DNA of 64,000 nucleotides from Actinomycetales bacterium (GCA_002748155.1 PDRO01000005.1:1-64000); one strand, 5' to 3'. Shown: positions 36,811-46,375, counted from the first letter of the stretch. Notes: generated from the letters alone by a model not told the origin. Program-made: numbers and translations.

Positions 36811-37263
36811 GTGAGCCCGACCCATCCTCTCGGACAACCGCGCCCTCGTCCACGCCCTCGTCCGCGGGGTCGGCACGGCCGCAGCGGGCGTGGCCCGCTG
36901 GCCTGGCCGCCGGTGCCGACGATGGTGAGTCGCTCGGCCCGTTTCGATTCTCTCGTCCTTGACTCGGCCAGCCGTGTGGAGGGCCGATGGGCCCACCCTT
37001 TCCCTCCGTTCGAGCTCGGTGTGGAGTCGGTCCCCCCATCGGATCCGGCGCCGTGGGAGCACGAGGAAGTGCCGCTCGGCCGGTTCTTCCCGCCCCACGG
37101 CAAACAGCCGGCGCGAATCGTCGTCTACCGGCGGCCGATCGAAACCCGGGCCGAGGACGACCGGGAGCTAGCTGCACTGGTGAGCGACGTGGTCACCGAG
37201 CAGCTCGCCGCCTTGTTGGGGGTGGCACCGGAGGAATTGGACCCCGGCTACACGCCGGACTAG
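36811..37263 (+). CDS. Metallopeptidase-family protein (PF06262, Rv3259 type) lacking HExxH
   Basis: The 150-residue protein has a Pro-Arg repeat near the N-terminus (PRPRPRPR). The conserved core follows (FDSLVLDSASRVEG, PLGRFFPPHGKQPARIVVYRRPIE). Family members keep a zinc HExxH in the last helix; here that stretch reads LVSDVVTEQLAALLG, so the metal ligands and catalytic Glu are absent. It is probably not an active peptidase. The GTG start is six bases after TACGCT. It is divergent from DUF3499 and converges with DUF5719. Confidence 0.82.
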   Translation: MSPTHPLGQPRPRPRPRPRGRHGRSGRGPLAWPPVPTMVSRSARFDSLVLDSASRVEGRWAHPFPPFELGVESVPPSDPAPWEHEEVPLGRFFPPHGKQPARIVVYRRPIETRAEDDRELAALVSDVVTEQLAALLGVAPEELDPGYTPD

Positions 37264-37410
37264 CGTCGACGGTTTCCTCACTGCCTTGGATAGGTCCGAT
37301 CCCACGGAGGACATGAGCCGGTGCTATTCGCGGCCGAACCTACGGCACGCGGCCCATCCGCCCGACCGAACGCCACCAACGACGATCGTGACCGGCCCCG
37401 GACGCTTCCG

Positions 37411-38901
37411 CTAGCGGAGCACCTCGATCGCCGGCAGGACGGTGCGCGCGACTGCGGTCGGTTCCACACCGATCAACGCGAACAACGGGCCATCCGGATC
37501 ATCGACGGCAACAGCGAGCCCGGCATACACCGGGTGTTCGCCGGCCTGCACCCACACGGCAGCCGACCCGGACACGTCGACAGCGACCACCGAATCGACC
37601 GAGCCGCTCACGGTCTCAGCCGAGCTCGAACCGTCCACAGCGACCCGGTGGACGATCCCCGACCAAGGCTCACCGACGCCGGCGAGGACCAACCGTGCGG
37701 ACGTGTCGCCAGGCAGCGGGCTGCCCGCGAGAGTGGTTACCGCCGGCACAGCCGGCATCCAACCGAGGTCGGATTGACCGGCGGAGTCGACTCCTCGGCG
37801 TTCGATCAGCACCGCCGCGGTCACCGGCTGGTCCGAACGTACGTGCACGGCGTAGTCGCCCGGGGCGACAGCCTCCAGTGGCAGGTCGAGCACCGATCCC
37901 CCGCGCACTCGGGAGACTCCCCCACCGGCCAACGATTGTGGCCCGGCCGAGGTGAGCAACTGCACTTGGACGACCGCCTCGGCAGGACCGGGCACGACCA
38001 ACCGGAGCCGGGCCGGGCCGGTGAGCGACGGGGCGGGGATGATCTGTTCGAGTGCGGGGGCGACACTGGGTGACGCCTCATCTCGGCCCCGACCGGTAGC
38101 CCCCTCGATCCAGGAGTCCTCGAGAACCGCGGTGATCGAGCCGCCGGTCGCGGTGAGGTGCACCGCAGGAGTCGCTTCGGCGGCGACCAATCCGTCGAGC
38201 AGCAGACTCACCCGATCGTGCGGTGGGACGGTTACCCGTCCGGAACCTGAGGTCTCCAGCAATCCCTCGGCCCCGTGCACGGCGACGTCCACGGTCACCG
38301 TGTTGGCGCCCGGATTGGCGATCACCAGGCGCTCGCGGCGGGTGCTGTCGCCCCCGCCGGCGAGCAGCCACACCTCAGGGCGAGGTGCGAGGCAAGCCGT
38401 TGCGGCAAGCCCTCGGTCGTCACCGTCGGTGACGCGAGACGTCTGCACGGACGCCAGTCCCGGGGCGAGTGAACCGGATCCGGTGACCTCGACGAACGAA
38501 GTCCCGCCGACCTCGGACGATCCGATCGAGCCACGATCGGATGTCGTCGCGAGCTCAGCACCGTCGGGGCGCTGCGTGAGTCGCACCGAGCCGGAGTCGT
38601 CAGGTGTGTCCCCCGGCGAAGGGCCCAGCGCGGCCTCGGGTGCCGCGCCCGCCCAGACCTTGGTCTGAACCCCGTCGTTCTCGGGCACTTCGCCCAGACC
38701 GAGGGGCTCGAACCCAGGGCAGACCAGCAGGTTCTCGCGGATCGGCGCCAGCGTGGCCGCCGGTGCGTCAGCAGCAGGCGCCAACGGGCCCACGTAGAGC
38801 TCATCACTCGTGCAGCTGGCTCCAACAACGAGCATCCCAGCGGCGAGGACCGCCACGAGTGGGCGGGCCAGCGCCGTCCAGAGCCAACGGGTCGAGGTCA
38901 T
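37411..38901 (-). CDS. DUF5719 family secreted protein
   Basis: The 496-residue protein has an N-terminal signal (WLWTALARPLVAVLAAGMLVVGASC) with a Cys near residue 30 that could be lipidated, although the box is weak. The rest is a long array of beta-rich segments (LVIANPGANTVTVDVAVHG, VSLLLDGLVAAEATPAVHLTA, YAVHVRSDQPVTAAVLIERR) typical of DUF5719. This family occurs directly downstream of the large glycosyltransferase gene in actinobacteria; the gap here is 12 bases. A role in envelope glycan assembly is inferred from context. Confidence 0.85.
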   Translation of the reverse strand: MTSTRWLWTALARPLVAVLAAGMLVVGASCTSDELYVGPLAPAADAPAATLAPIRENLLVCPGFEPLGLGEVPENDGVQTKVWAGAAPEAALGPSPGDTPDDSGSVRLTQRPDGAELATTSDRGSIGSSEVGGTSFVEVTGSGSLAPGLASVQTSRVTDGDDRGLAATACLAPRPEVWLLAGGGDSTRRERLVIANPGANTVTVDVAVHGAEGLLETSGSGRVTVPPHDRVSLLLDGLVAAEATPAVHLTATGGSITAVLEDSWIEGATGRGRDEASPSVAPALEQIIPAPSLTGPARLRLVVPGPAEAVVQVQLLTSAGPQSLAGGGVSRVRGGSVLDLPLEAVAPGDYAVHVRSDQPVTAAVLIERRGVDSAGQSDLGWMPAVPAVTTLAGSPLPGDTSARLVLAGVGEPWSGIVHRVAVDGSSSAETVSGSVDSVVAVDVSGSAAVWVQAGEHPVYAGLAVAVDDPDGPLFALIGVEPTAVARTVLPAIEVLR

Positions 38902-38913
38902 CAGGTCTTCACC

Positions 38914-41900
38914 TCACCGAAACCGCCGTGATCGGCGATTGCCGAAGGGAACCGCCAAGAAGACGACCACAACGAGCAGCGCCAGTTGCAGCATCACGAT
39001 CCGGGGTTGCCGAGACGGCACCTCGATCGTGAGCCGGCCCCCGTCCTCGGGCACGAGGTATGCCGGCACCATGATGCCGGAGCTCGCGGTATGACGATCG
39101 ACCGGGTCAAGGGCGACGCCGTCGATGCGCACCAGGGCATGCGAAGCCCAGTCGGGTGATTCGGCGATGACGAGGTGCCGACCAGATCTCCCGGCCGGTA
39201 GCTCGGTGTCGACCGCGCTGTGTGAACCCGACACCGGCACCTGCCGTATCGGGGTGCCGTCGGCCGTCGCCAGCCATACCCGGGATGGTGTAACCGGGCT
39301 CAATGGTCCCGAACCCCCATCGGAGGGTTGCTCCGCGTCCCGTGCCTGGACCCGCCACAAGGTCTGCCCATCGGTCGTCCCCAGGCGGGTCAATCCCGGG
39401 CTGGCGTCCAGGGCCCGCACCAAGTCTCCGTGAGCCGGGCCAGTAGCGACCGCGGAGACATCGGCAGCAGCGCCCGGCGCACTGTCCGAACCGGTATCCG
39501 ACGTGGTTTCCGGCTCAGTGTCCGACGTGGTGTCCGACGTGACGTCCTGGACGGAGACGAATCCCACGCCGAGCGTGACGAGGCGAGCGCCCGTGCTGCT
39601 GCTGGCCCCCGAGTCCGCACCGGCTGCGAGATCGGTGATCAACGGGGCGAAACCGGGATCGGTGACGCCGTCGACGCTCGTGACGCTGGGTCTGGCGTCG
39701 GGACCGGCCGGAAGGACTGACCGCAGGAACCGGCCCGGCTCAGCGCCGATGATCTGGTAGGTGATTCGCTCGGGCTCCGGAGTCAGCACCAGCAGCCGAC
39801 TGGCGTCCTCGGACTGGGCCTTGTCGACGGCAACCGCCGGCAGCGCACGAACCGCGGTCGACACAGCCCCACCAGCCCCAGCGGCTCCGGCAGTTCCAGC
39901 AACCTCATCAGCACGGTCCAGGCCGGCTGTCGCGAGCCCGACCGCAGATGCCAACACCGCCAGAGACACGACCCCGAGGCCTACTGCGGCGGCGGCCTGC
40001 CGCCACCGCACCCGCCCGCGACTGAGGACTTTGCGCATTCCGACAGTGCCGGACAACGCAAGAGCCAGCACGGCGAGCACGTACAGCTGCACGCCGATGC
40101 CACTCCACGGTGTCGCCGTGGCGAGGTCACCGGTGGACCCGCGCGCACTACCAAGCACCAGCCGTGGAGCCAACACGGCGTAGCCGAGTCCGACCACGGC
40201 CAGGGCCACGGTTCCGCCGCGCGCGACGGCCACAGCCCGCGAGGCTGAGCCGCGGACCAGGGCCAGCAGGGCAGCCAGCACAACCGGCGCGGTGAGCATG
40301 GCCCACAGCTGAGATGGCACCGGCCAGTCGAACACCGTGAATGCGGTGATGCCGTCAGGATGACCGAGTGCCAGCGACCAAGCCGGCACCGAGTCGGTGG
40401 ACGAGCCGTCGACACCGGAGGCCAACGCACCTGGACTGCCGAGCAGTTGCGGCAGCCATCGGAATTGATACAGGGCTGAGCCTTGCAGGGCCACCGGAAC
40501 GACGAGCACCACGAGCGCCCGGGTTCGGGAGGCCAACCCTTGGCCCACTACCGCGAGGACCGCTGCCGTGAGGGCCACCGGTACGAGCAGCACCGGCACC
40601 AGAGCACCGAGGACCCCGGCCCCCAGAGCGGTTGCCGCAGCCGCGGTGAAGGTGCCGGAGGATCGGCCGATCCGCACCAGGCCAGCTGCGACCAACGGCA
40701 GCAGCACGTGGGCCAACACGACCGTAACCCGACCTTGTCCGATCGCCCCGGCCAGCACCACGCTGGTACCCCAGGCGAACGCGGCCAATCCACGCGGCCA
40801 GCGGGCCAACGTAATGACCCGGCTGGCGAGATAGGCGGAGACAGTCGCCAGCGGCATACCGGTCAGCAGGATCCACGCAAACGCCACGGACGCAGGTGAG
40901 CGACCGTCGGCGACGTAGGGCAGATGCTCGACGAGCCAGGTGAGGGCCGCCAGCACAGCCAAGTGCGGACCGGAGGCGTCCGGAGTGCCCAAACCGGCGC
41001 CGTGCCAACCGTCACGGTAGGCGTGCCACAGTCCGGCCGCGTCGGTACTGACCCGGGCCAGCTCGCTGCTGACGACGCCGGAGCCACGGGCATCCGCCAT
41101 GCCGGATCGCAGGCTCTGGGCCAACCCGACGACGCCGACGGTGGCGGCTGCAACAGTGGCCAACACCCCCGGATTGGTGATGATCCGCTGCGGCAGGGCC
41201 GTTGGCAACACGCTGAGATGCTCGGCCTCTTCGCTCACCGGGCCGCTCTCCACGGCCGCAAGCGGGTCGGCATCTCGGGCCCGGGAACGATCTGGTGTCA
41301 CCGCGTCGAGGATTCGGTCGAAAGTATGCCGGGCCGAGTCACCGGTTGACACGAACAAGGTGCGCAGATCACGCCGCCGCAGCTGGCGATGCTTCCGGAA
41401 CTGCCAGCGCGCCTTGACACTCGAAACCGGGTGCAGCAGGGCTCGCCCGTCAGCCAGCTCGACCCAGGCATGCACCGGGCGTTTGAGCAGCAACAACGCC
41501 AACGCGCCGAGGATGCTGGACACGACGATCCACCCGGCCAGCAACGGCGCGGCAGCCGGAGCGCACCGGGCCAGTGCCACTCGACGGGCTGCGACTCGCG
41601 TTTCGATCCGACTGGCCAGGCCGGAGCGGGAGTCATCGCTGGCAGCCCAGTCTCCGGCCCCGGATCGGTGCACTCGGGCGGTCGGCACGACCACCACCCG
41701 CTCGCCGGCCAGTTGGGCCCGCCAGCCCACGTCGAGGGCCTGAGCCGCCGGCCCGAGATGTGTCGCGAAGCCACCGATCCGGTCGATGAGACCGCGGCGG
41801 ATCAGCAGCCCGGGCAATCCGACGGACAAGACATCGGTGCGAGTGTCGTACTGCCCTTGATCGGGCTCACCAGGCGCCGGAGAGAGCAGCCGACGCCCGG

Positions 41901-42606
41901 TCCGGGTGAGCACTAGTCCGACTTCGAGGAGGTGTTTGGGCTGCTCGTGCTCGACGATCTTCGGTCCGGCCATCCCGACCGACGGGGATCGCCGGACCGC
42001 GTCCACGAGTTCGGCAAGTGCCGTGTCGTCGGGGATCGTGTCAGCGGGTAGCAGCCAAAGCCATTCCTCGCGGTCACTGCCCTCCAGCGGCGGCAGCTCG
42101 GCGAGGGCCGCGTCGAGGACTGTCGCGAAGTCGAGCGCCTGCGACGGATCGGCATCGGGTCGGTGCGTGTGCACGGTGGGCTCGTTTGCGGATGCAGCCC
42201 CGTCGGCGAGCGTATCGGTGACGGCGCCGTTGGTGGTCAGGTCGAGGACGAGGAGTCGCTCCGGGGCCCGGGTCTGCGCGACCGCTGCGGCATACAGCGC
42301 CACGAAGCGCGATAGACCCGATGAATCAGCTGCCTCGTGCGACTCCGATGACTCCGATGCGTTGGCGGTCGCAGGTGGGGTTGCCGGTGCAGCGGGCTGT
42401 TGGGCGCCGGCGTCCTCGGCGGGACGGGTCGCGGCCGGATCGGCAATCGTTCTGGCCACGAGGACCGCCGTCACCGCAGGCGTCGGGCGGGACGGGACGG
42501 TGGAGACCGAGTGTTCGGTGTCGGGCTCGGCTGGGGTTCCGGCGGGGTGCTCAGGTAACGGGCCGTCCGTGGACGGCCTGGTTAGGGGATCAACTGCCGC
42601 GGTCAT
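38914..42606 (-). CDS. Large glycosyltransferase family 2-like multi-pass membrane protein
   Basis: The 1230-residue protein has a low-complexity N-terminus, a GT-A-like domain (about residues 45-330; LLPADTIPDDTALAELVDAV, GLPGLLIRRGLIDRIGGF, LDVGWRAQLAGERVVVVPTARV), and a helix near residues 355-380. A dozen or so transmembrane helices follow between residues 480 and 870, then an extracytoplasmic C-terminal region with one last helix before NRRSRRFR. Its exact acceptor is unknown; relatives beside whiB2 are assigned to cell-envelope polysaccharide assembly. The ATG follows AGGAG by four bases. An acidic Ser/Asp/Thr repeat lies near residue 1025. Confidence 0.82.
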   Translation of the reverse strand: MTAAVDPLTRPSTDGPLPEHPAGTPAEPDTEHSVSTVPSRPTPAVTAVLVARTIADPAATRPAEDAGAQQPAAPATPPATANASESSESHEAADSSGLSRFVALYAAAVAQTRAPERLLVLDLTTNGAVTDTLADGAASANEPTVHTHRPDADPSQALDFATVLDAALAELPPLEGSDREEWLWLLPADTIPDDTALAELVDAVRRSPSVGMAGPKIVEHEQPKHLLEVGLVLTRTGRRLLSPAPGEPDQGQYDTRTDVLSVGLPGLLIRRGLIDRIGGFATHLGPAAQALDVGWRAQLAGERVVVVPTARVHRSGAGDWAASDDSRSGLASRIETRVAARRVALARCAPAAAPLLAGWIVVSSILGALALLLLKRPVHAWVELADGRALLHPVSSVKARWQFRKHRQLRRRDLRTLFVSTGDSARHTFDRILDAVTPDRSRARDADPLAAVESGPVSEEAEHLSVLPTALPQRIITNPGVLATVAAATVGVVGLAQSLRSGMADARGSGVVSSELARVSTDAAGLWHAYRDGWHGAGLGTPDASGPHLAVLAALTWLVEHLPYVADGRSPASVAFAWILLTGMPLATVSAYLASRVITLARWPRGLAAFAWGTSVVLAGAIGQGRVTVVLAHVLLPLVAAGLVRIGRSSGTFTAAAATALGAGVLGALVPVLLVPVALTAAVLAVVGQGLASRTRALVVLVVPVALQGSALYQFRWLPQLLGSPGALASGVDGSSTDSVPAWSLALGHPDGITAFTVFDWPVPSQLWAMLTAPVVLAALLALVRGSASRAVAVARGGTVALAVVGLGYAVLAPRLVLGSARGSTGDLATATPWSGIGVQLYVLAVLALALSGTVGMRKVLSRGRVRWRQAAAAVGLGVVSLAVLASAVGLATAGLDRADEVAGTAGAAGAGGAVSTAVRALPAVAVDKAQSEDASRLLVLTPEPERITYQIIGAEPGRFLRSVLPAGPDARPSVTSVDGVTDPGFAPLITDLAAGADSGASSSTGARLVTLGVGFVSVQDVTSDTTSDTEPETTSDTGSDSAPGAAADVSAVATGPAHGDLVRALDASPGLTRLGTTDGQTLWRVQARDAEQPSDGGSGPLSPVTPSRVWLATADGTPIRQVPVSGSHSAVDTELPAGRSGRHLVIAESPDWASHALVRIDGVALDPVDRHTASSGIMVPAYLVPEDGGRLTIEVPSRQPRIVMLQLALLVVVVFLAVPFGNRRSRRFR
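39497..39541. repeat. 12-bp imperfect tandem repeat in the glycosyltransferase gene
   Basis: TCCGACGTG recurs at 39497, 39521 and 39533, with a degenerate copy between the first two. It encodes a TSDT/SDTE-rich acidic linker in the extracytoplasmic part of the protein. Confidence 0.8.
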
Positions 42607-42644
42607 GCAACTCCTCGAGGCGATGCCAGCGATCGCCGGTCGAC

Positions 42645-42908
42645 TCAGACCGCCCGCTTCTTGAGCTTGCGTCGTTCACGCTCGGACAGTCCGCCCCAGA
42701 TGCCGAACCTCTCATCATTGGCCAAGGCGTATTCAAGACACTCGTCGCGCACCTCGCAACCTACGCAGACCTTCTTGGCCTCGCGAGTCGAACCGCCCTT
42801 CTCGGGGAAGAACGCCTCCGGGTCTGTTTGGGCACACAGTGAACGCTCTTGCCAGCTCAGATCACCTTCCATGCCGACGCCTGTCGGCAGCAACCGCAGT
42901 TCGTGCAT
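42645..42908 (-). CDS. whiB2: WhiB-family iron-sulfur transcription factor (WhiB2/WhmD type)
   Basis: The 87-residue regulator has four cluster cysteines (Cys25, Cys48, Cys51, Cys57), the GIWGG turn at residues 69-73, and a basic C-terminal AERERRKLKK-like DNA-contact helix (LSERERRKLKKRAV). WhiB2/WhmD controls septation and division genes with WhiA in actinobacteria. The ATG follows GAGGAGG by four bases. Position next to cofD and the large glycosyltransferase mirrors Rv3260c. Confidence 0.94.
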   Translation of the reverse strand: MHELRLLPTGVGMEGDLSWQERSLCAQTDPEAFFPEKGGSTREAKKVCVGCEVRDECLEYALANDERFGIWGGLSERERRKLKKRAV

Positions 42909-43004
42909 CTCGCCTCCTCGACCCTTGCGTGCGATAGCCCCGAGCGGTGTCGACTGCCACGCGGCATCGGGCCCACCCGGCCCGATGTGAACGACACATC
43001 TGAA

Positions 43005-43034
43005 ATTACACGCGTGTCATCCCCGTTTCGTCAA
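43005..43034 (-). promoter_or_regulatory. whiB2 promoter
   Basis: On the minus strand TTGACG and TGTAAT are separated by 18 bases. The spacer includes GACAC, the core of WhiA binding sites, inside the palindrome ACACGCGTGT (43008-43017). Control by WhiA is a guess from this motif. Confidence 0.55.
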
Positions 43035-43160
43035 GGTCTATCTGATAATTCATGTCATTTTCCGGGTTTTCGGGAGGTTACAGAGACGCGACCCGCCGGC
43101 GAGCCACCCCCGCCGGGAGGTCAGTAGCGACCTATCATGTGCGGCTGCGAGACTATCTCC

Positions 43161-44150
43161 ATGCACATCACCGCCGTCGCTGGCGGGGTCGGGGGCGCCC
43201 GGTTCCTGCGCGGCCTACTCGCCTACCTCGACCGGTCTCCGGAGCTGACCGGATCCACGGTGACCATCATCGGCAACACCGGAGACGACATCACGCTCTA
43301 CGGCTTGCGGGTATGCCCCGATATCGACACGCTGCTCTACACCCTCGGGGGCGCGATCGACGAGAACCAGGGTTGGGGCCGTGCGGACGAGACCTTCGCC
43401 GTCCAGTCCGAGCTCACCCGCCTCGGCGTGCCGGCCGATTGGTTCCGCCTCGGCGATCGGGACTTCGGCACCCATGTCGCCCGGTCGATGTGGCTCGGTC
43501 AGGGCCGCACGCTCAGCCAGGTCACCGCACACCTGGCTGCCCGGTGGGGTTTGCCGGAGCGTGGCGTCACCCTGCTGCCGATGACTGACACGCCTGTCGA
43601 GACCCATGTCGTCATCGATGAGGGCAACGGCCCACACGCCGTGCACTTCCAGGAGTGGTGGGTGCGCATGGGCGCGGCCGTTCCGGCCGAACGATTCGTC
43701 GTCGTCGGCATGGAACGTGCGATCGCTGCACCTGGCGTGCTCGACGCGATCCGCAGCGCCGATCTGGTGCTGCTGCCCCCCTCCAACCCGGTCGTATCGA
43801 TCGGGATCGTCCTCGCGGTGCCAGGCATCCGGGATGCGTTGCGCGGGGCCGGTGCTCCGGTCGTCGGGGTCAGCCCGATCATCGCCGGCCGCCCCGTGCG
43901 CGGCTACGCCGATGCCTGCCTGCAGGCGCTGGGACTCGACACCAGTGCCAATGCCGTGGCTGGCCTCTACTCGGACTTCCTCAACGGTTGGCTCGTCGAC
44001 GAAGCCGATGCGACCGACATAGCCCCACTCGCGTCAGAGAGGCCGGATCTCGCCGTCCGGGCTCGCCCGCTGGTCATGCACGACATCGATGCCGCTGCCG
44101 AGATCGCTGGTGCTGCGGTCGAGCTCGGCCACCAACTCGCCACTCGATGA
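43161..44150 (+). CDS. cofD: 2-phospho-L-lactate/phosphoenolpyruvate transferase for coenzyme F420
   Basis: The 329-residue enzyme transfers the phosphoenolpyruvyl/phospholactyl group to Fo, forming the F420-0 backbone. It starts MHITAVAGGVGGARFLRGL (nucleotide-binding) and continues with IGNTGDDITLYGLRVCPDID, WFRLGDRDFGTH and LLPPSNPVVSIGIVLAVPGIR, all family signatures. The ATG is six bases after GAGACT and lacks a Shine-Dalgarno site; a more upstream ATG (43137) does not match the family N-terminus. It overlaps cofE by four bases. Mycobacterial name: fbiA. Confidence 0.95.
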   Translation: MHITAVAGGVGGARFLRGLLAYLDRSPELTGSTVTIIGNTGDDITLYGLRVCPDIDTLLYTLGGAIDENQGWGRADETFAVQSELTRLGVPADWFRLGDRDFGTHVARSMWLGQGRTLSQVTAHLAARWGLPERGVTLLPMTDTPVETHVVIDEGNGPHAVHFQEWWVRMGAAVPAERFVVVGMERAIAAPGVLDAIRSADLVLLPPSNPVVSIGIVLAVPGIRDALRGAGAPVVGVSPIIAGRPVRGYADACLQALGLDTSANAVAGLYSDFLNGWLVDEADATDIAPLASERPDLAVRARPLVMHDIDAAAEIAGAAVELGHQLATR

Positions 44151-45328
44151 GCGCACCCCACCCGCTCACCGTCCACCCCCTAGTCGGCATTCCCGAAGTG
44201 GTGCCCGACCAGGACCCGGCACGGGCACTCGCCCGGCTGCTACGCCAGGCGCTCTCGGAGGCGGGACTGGCCCTGCGCGACGGCGATGTGCTCGCTGTGT
44301 CGAGCAAGCTCGTCTCCAAGGCTGGTGGGTTGACCGCCGATCCTCACGATCGGACCCGGGTCATCGCCGAGGAGTCGGTCGCGGTCCTGGCCGAGCGCCG
44401 GATCGACCCCGCCGATGCCGCGCAGATCACCCGGGTGGTCCGGGCCCGGGCCGGGCCGGTGCTGGCCGCAGCCGGTGTGGATGCCTCCAACACCGGGGGC
44501 CGAGACGTGCTTCTGCTGCTGCCGCGTGACCCGGACGAGGTATGCCGGGTGCTGCGCGAGGCGCTCACCGAGGCCACCGGGGTGCGTCGGCTGGGTGTGC
44601 TTCTCACCGATACTGCCGGGCGGCCCTGGCGGGTCGGGCAGACCGACTTCGCTCTCGGAGCCGCCGGATTGCGGGTGCTCGACGATCTCCGGGGCAGCTG
44701 CGACGCCGATGGCCGGCCGCTCCTGGTGACCATTCGGGCCGTTGCCGACGAGATCGCTGGGGCCGCTGACTTGGTCAAGGGAAAGACCGCTGGAATCCCA
44801 GCGGTCCTGGTCCGAGGGCTGGCAGAGCTCGTGCTCGATCCACGTGAGCATTCTCGCGGCTCGGAGCCGGCGCCGGGCGCTCGAGCCCTGGTGCGCACCG
44901 GAGACAACGACTGGTTCGCGCTCGGGGCCCAGGAGGCGGTGCGAACGGCCCTGGGGGTGCCCGCCGGCAGTTCCCGCGCTCAACGAGTGGGCATCCGGCC
45001 GACCAGTGGTGACACCTCACGAGACCGGATCGCCCGGGCGATCTCGGTCGCGGCCGACCCGGAGGTGTCCGCGTGGGCAGCCGACGTCATGGTCGACGGT
45101 CCCGGTGACCTCAGCGGCGGGTCGGGCGATCGGCCTCGTGGCTCGTCGACGAGCAGGCCAGCGGCCGGGGTGATCACGGTGACCGCTGCCGACGCGTTCT
45201 CGGCCGGCATGATCGTGTCACGGCTGCTGACCGCGCTGGCCGGCGAAGAGCTGCCGCACCGAGTCCTCGACGTGCACCGCAGCCCGAGCGGCACCCGAGT
45301 GCGGCTCGGGCCCGACCCGCTCACTTGA
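44147..45328 (+). CDS. cofE: Coenzyme F420-0:L-glutamate ligase with a short, divergent C-terminal domain
   Basis: The 393-residue protein adds glutamates to F420-0. The N-terminal ligase domain (about residues 1-250) has VLAVSSKLVSKAGG, ASNTGGRDVLLLLPRDPDE, GVLLTDTAGRPWRVGQTDFALG and VKGKTAGIPAVLVRGL. Mycobacterial FbiB (448 residues) continues with a nitroreductase-like FMN domain that reduces dehydro-F420. Here the rest is shorter and lacks the usual TRRTVREF opening; it reads FALGAQEAVRTALGV, a Gly/Ser/Arg-rich linker, then an AADAFSAGMIVSRLLTALAG helix. The reductive step may be done elsewhere. It converges with the glycosylase gene, overlapping by eight bases. Confidence 0.88.
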   Translation: MSAPHPLTVHPLVGIPEVVPDQDPARALARLLRQALSEAGLALRDGDVLAVSSKLVSKAGGLTADPHDRTRVIAEESVAVLAERRIDPADAAQITRVVRARAGPVLAAAGVDASNTGGRDVLLLLPRDPDEVCRVLREALTEATGVRRLGVLLTDTAGRPWRVGQTDFALGAAGLRVLDDLRGSCDADGRPLLVTIRAVADEIAGAADLVKGKTAGIPAVLVRGLAELVLDPREHSRGSEPAPGARALVRTGDNDWFALGAQEAVRTALGVPAGSSRAQRVGIRPTSGDTSRDRIARAISVAADPEVSAWAADVMVDGPGDLSGGSGDRPRGSSTSRPAAGVITVTAADAFSAGMIVSRLLTALAGEELPHRVLDVHRSPSGTRVRLGPDPLT

Positions 45329-46292
45329 CCCGGGTGGGCACATGTGTCGGCACCGGCATCCGGGGGCCACGCCGCGGATGCCCGAGACCGGCCAGCTCGA
45401 GCAGCCGCTGCACCCGGAAACGATGCCCGGCATACGGCTCGAGCAGCTCGGCCAGCCCGTCGTCGTCGAGTTCGACCCCGGCGAGCACCCAACCGATGCT
45501 GCGGGCCACGTGGTAGTCGCCGAAACTCACCGCGTCGGCATCGCCGAGAGCCCGCTGGGCGACTTCGGCCGCAGTCCAGGCACCCACGCCCTGGATCGCC
45601 TGCAACCGGCTCCGTGCATCGCTAGCCGGCTCGACCACGGTCGCCCGGGCCGAGTTGTCAAGTGTGGGGTGGGCGAGCCGTTGCACGGCGTCGGCGCTGC
45701 GGCATACCCGTTGCACGGTCGCTGACCGAGCCCCGTCGACACCTGCCCTGAGCCATTCCCACGACGGGATGGCCTGCCATCGCTGGGCATCCGGCGCGAC
45801 GACGAGTCCGGCTGACCCCCACGGGCCGGGGGCCCGGTCGCCGTACCGGTGCATCAGGCGTCGCTGCGCGCCGAATGCCTCGGCACCGGTGACCCGTTGC
45901 TCGATGACGGCCGGCACGAGCGCATCGAGAACCAACCGGCTGCAGGGCACGCGCCATCCGGCGAACCGCCGGGCTGCGGCGGCTACCACCCGATGGTGGG
46001 CGACGAAACCCGTCGAGTCGTCGTGTTCGCCGATCAGATCTGGCGCATACTCGACGGCCCATTGGGCGCCCGGCCCCCACGCTTGGGCGGACACGGTGGA
46101 GTCAGCTGTCCGCACCCGCAGCAGCAGGCTCGCGGGACCGTCCGGGGTGCGAATGCCACGCACCACGGATCCGTCGGCGCCCGCGCGATAGGTCGGGTCC
46201 TTCGCACCCCGGCGAAAGGCGACCAGGACCGCGCTCAACTGCAGCGGACGCGGAGTCGTCCAACTACGCGTGACCTCGACCGTTCCGGACAC
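45321..46292 (-). CDS. DNA-3-methyladenine glycosylase II family (HhH-GPD)
   Basis: The 323-residue base-excision enzyme has an N-terminal AlkA-like beta region (LLLRVRTADSTVSAQAWGPGA), a helical core (LVLDALVPAVIEQRVTGAEAF), and the helix-hairpin-helix LQAIQGVGAWTAAEVAQRALG. The catalytic Asp lies in SFGDYHVARSIGW. It removes alkylated purines. The C-terminus is Pro-rich. The GTG/ATG start has no close competitor. Its 3' end overlaps cofE by eight bases on the opposite strand. Confidence 0.88.
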   Translation of the reverse strand: MSGTVEVTRSWTTPRPLQLSAVLVAFRRGAKDPTYRAGADGSVVRGIRTPDGPASLLLRVRTADSTVSAQAWGPGAQWAVEYAPDLIGEHDDSTGFVAHHRVVAAAARRFAGWRVPCSRLVLDALVPAVIEQRVTGAEAFGAQRRLMHRYGDRAPGPWGSAGLVVAPDAQRWQAIPSWEWLRAGVDGARSATVQRVCRSADAVQRLAHPTLDNSARATVVEPASDARSRLQAIQGVGAWTAAEVAQRALGDADAVSFGDYHVARSIGWVLAGVELDDDGLAELLEPYAGHRFRVQRLLELAGLGHPRRGPRMPVPTHVPTRVK

Positions 46293-46375
46293 TGGTCGTC
46301 AGAGACACCGCACCGTCGCCGGTTCGTGCCCCGTCCTCCTTCCCCTGGACGCCTGCCACTCGGCGGCTGCCGTTC

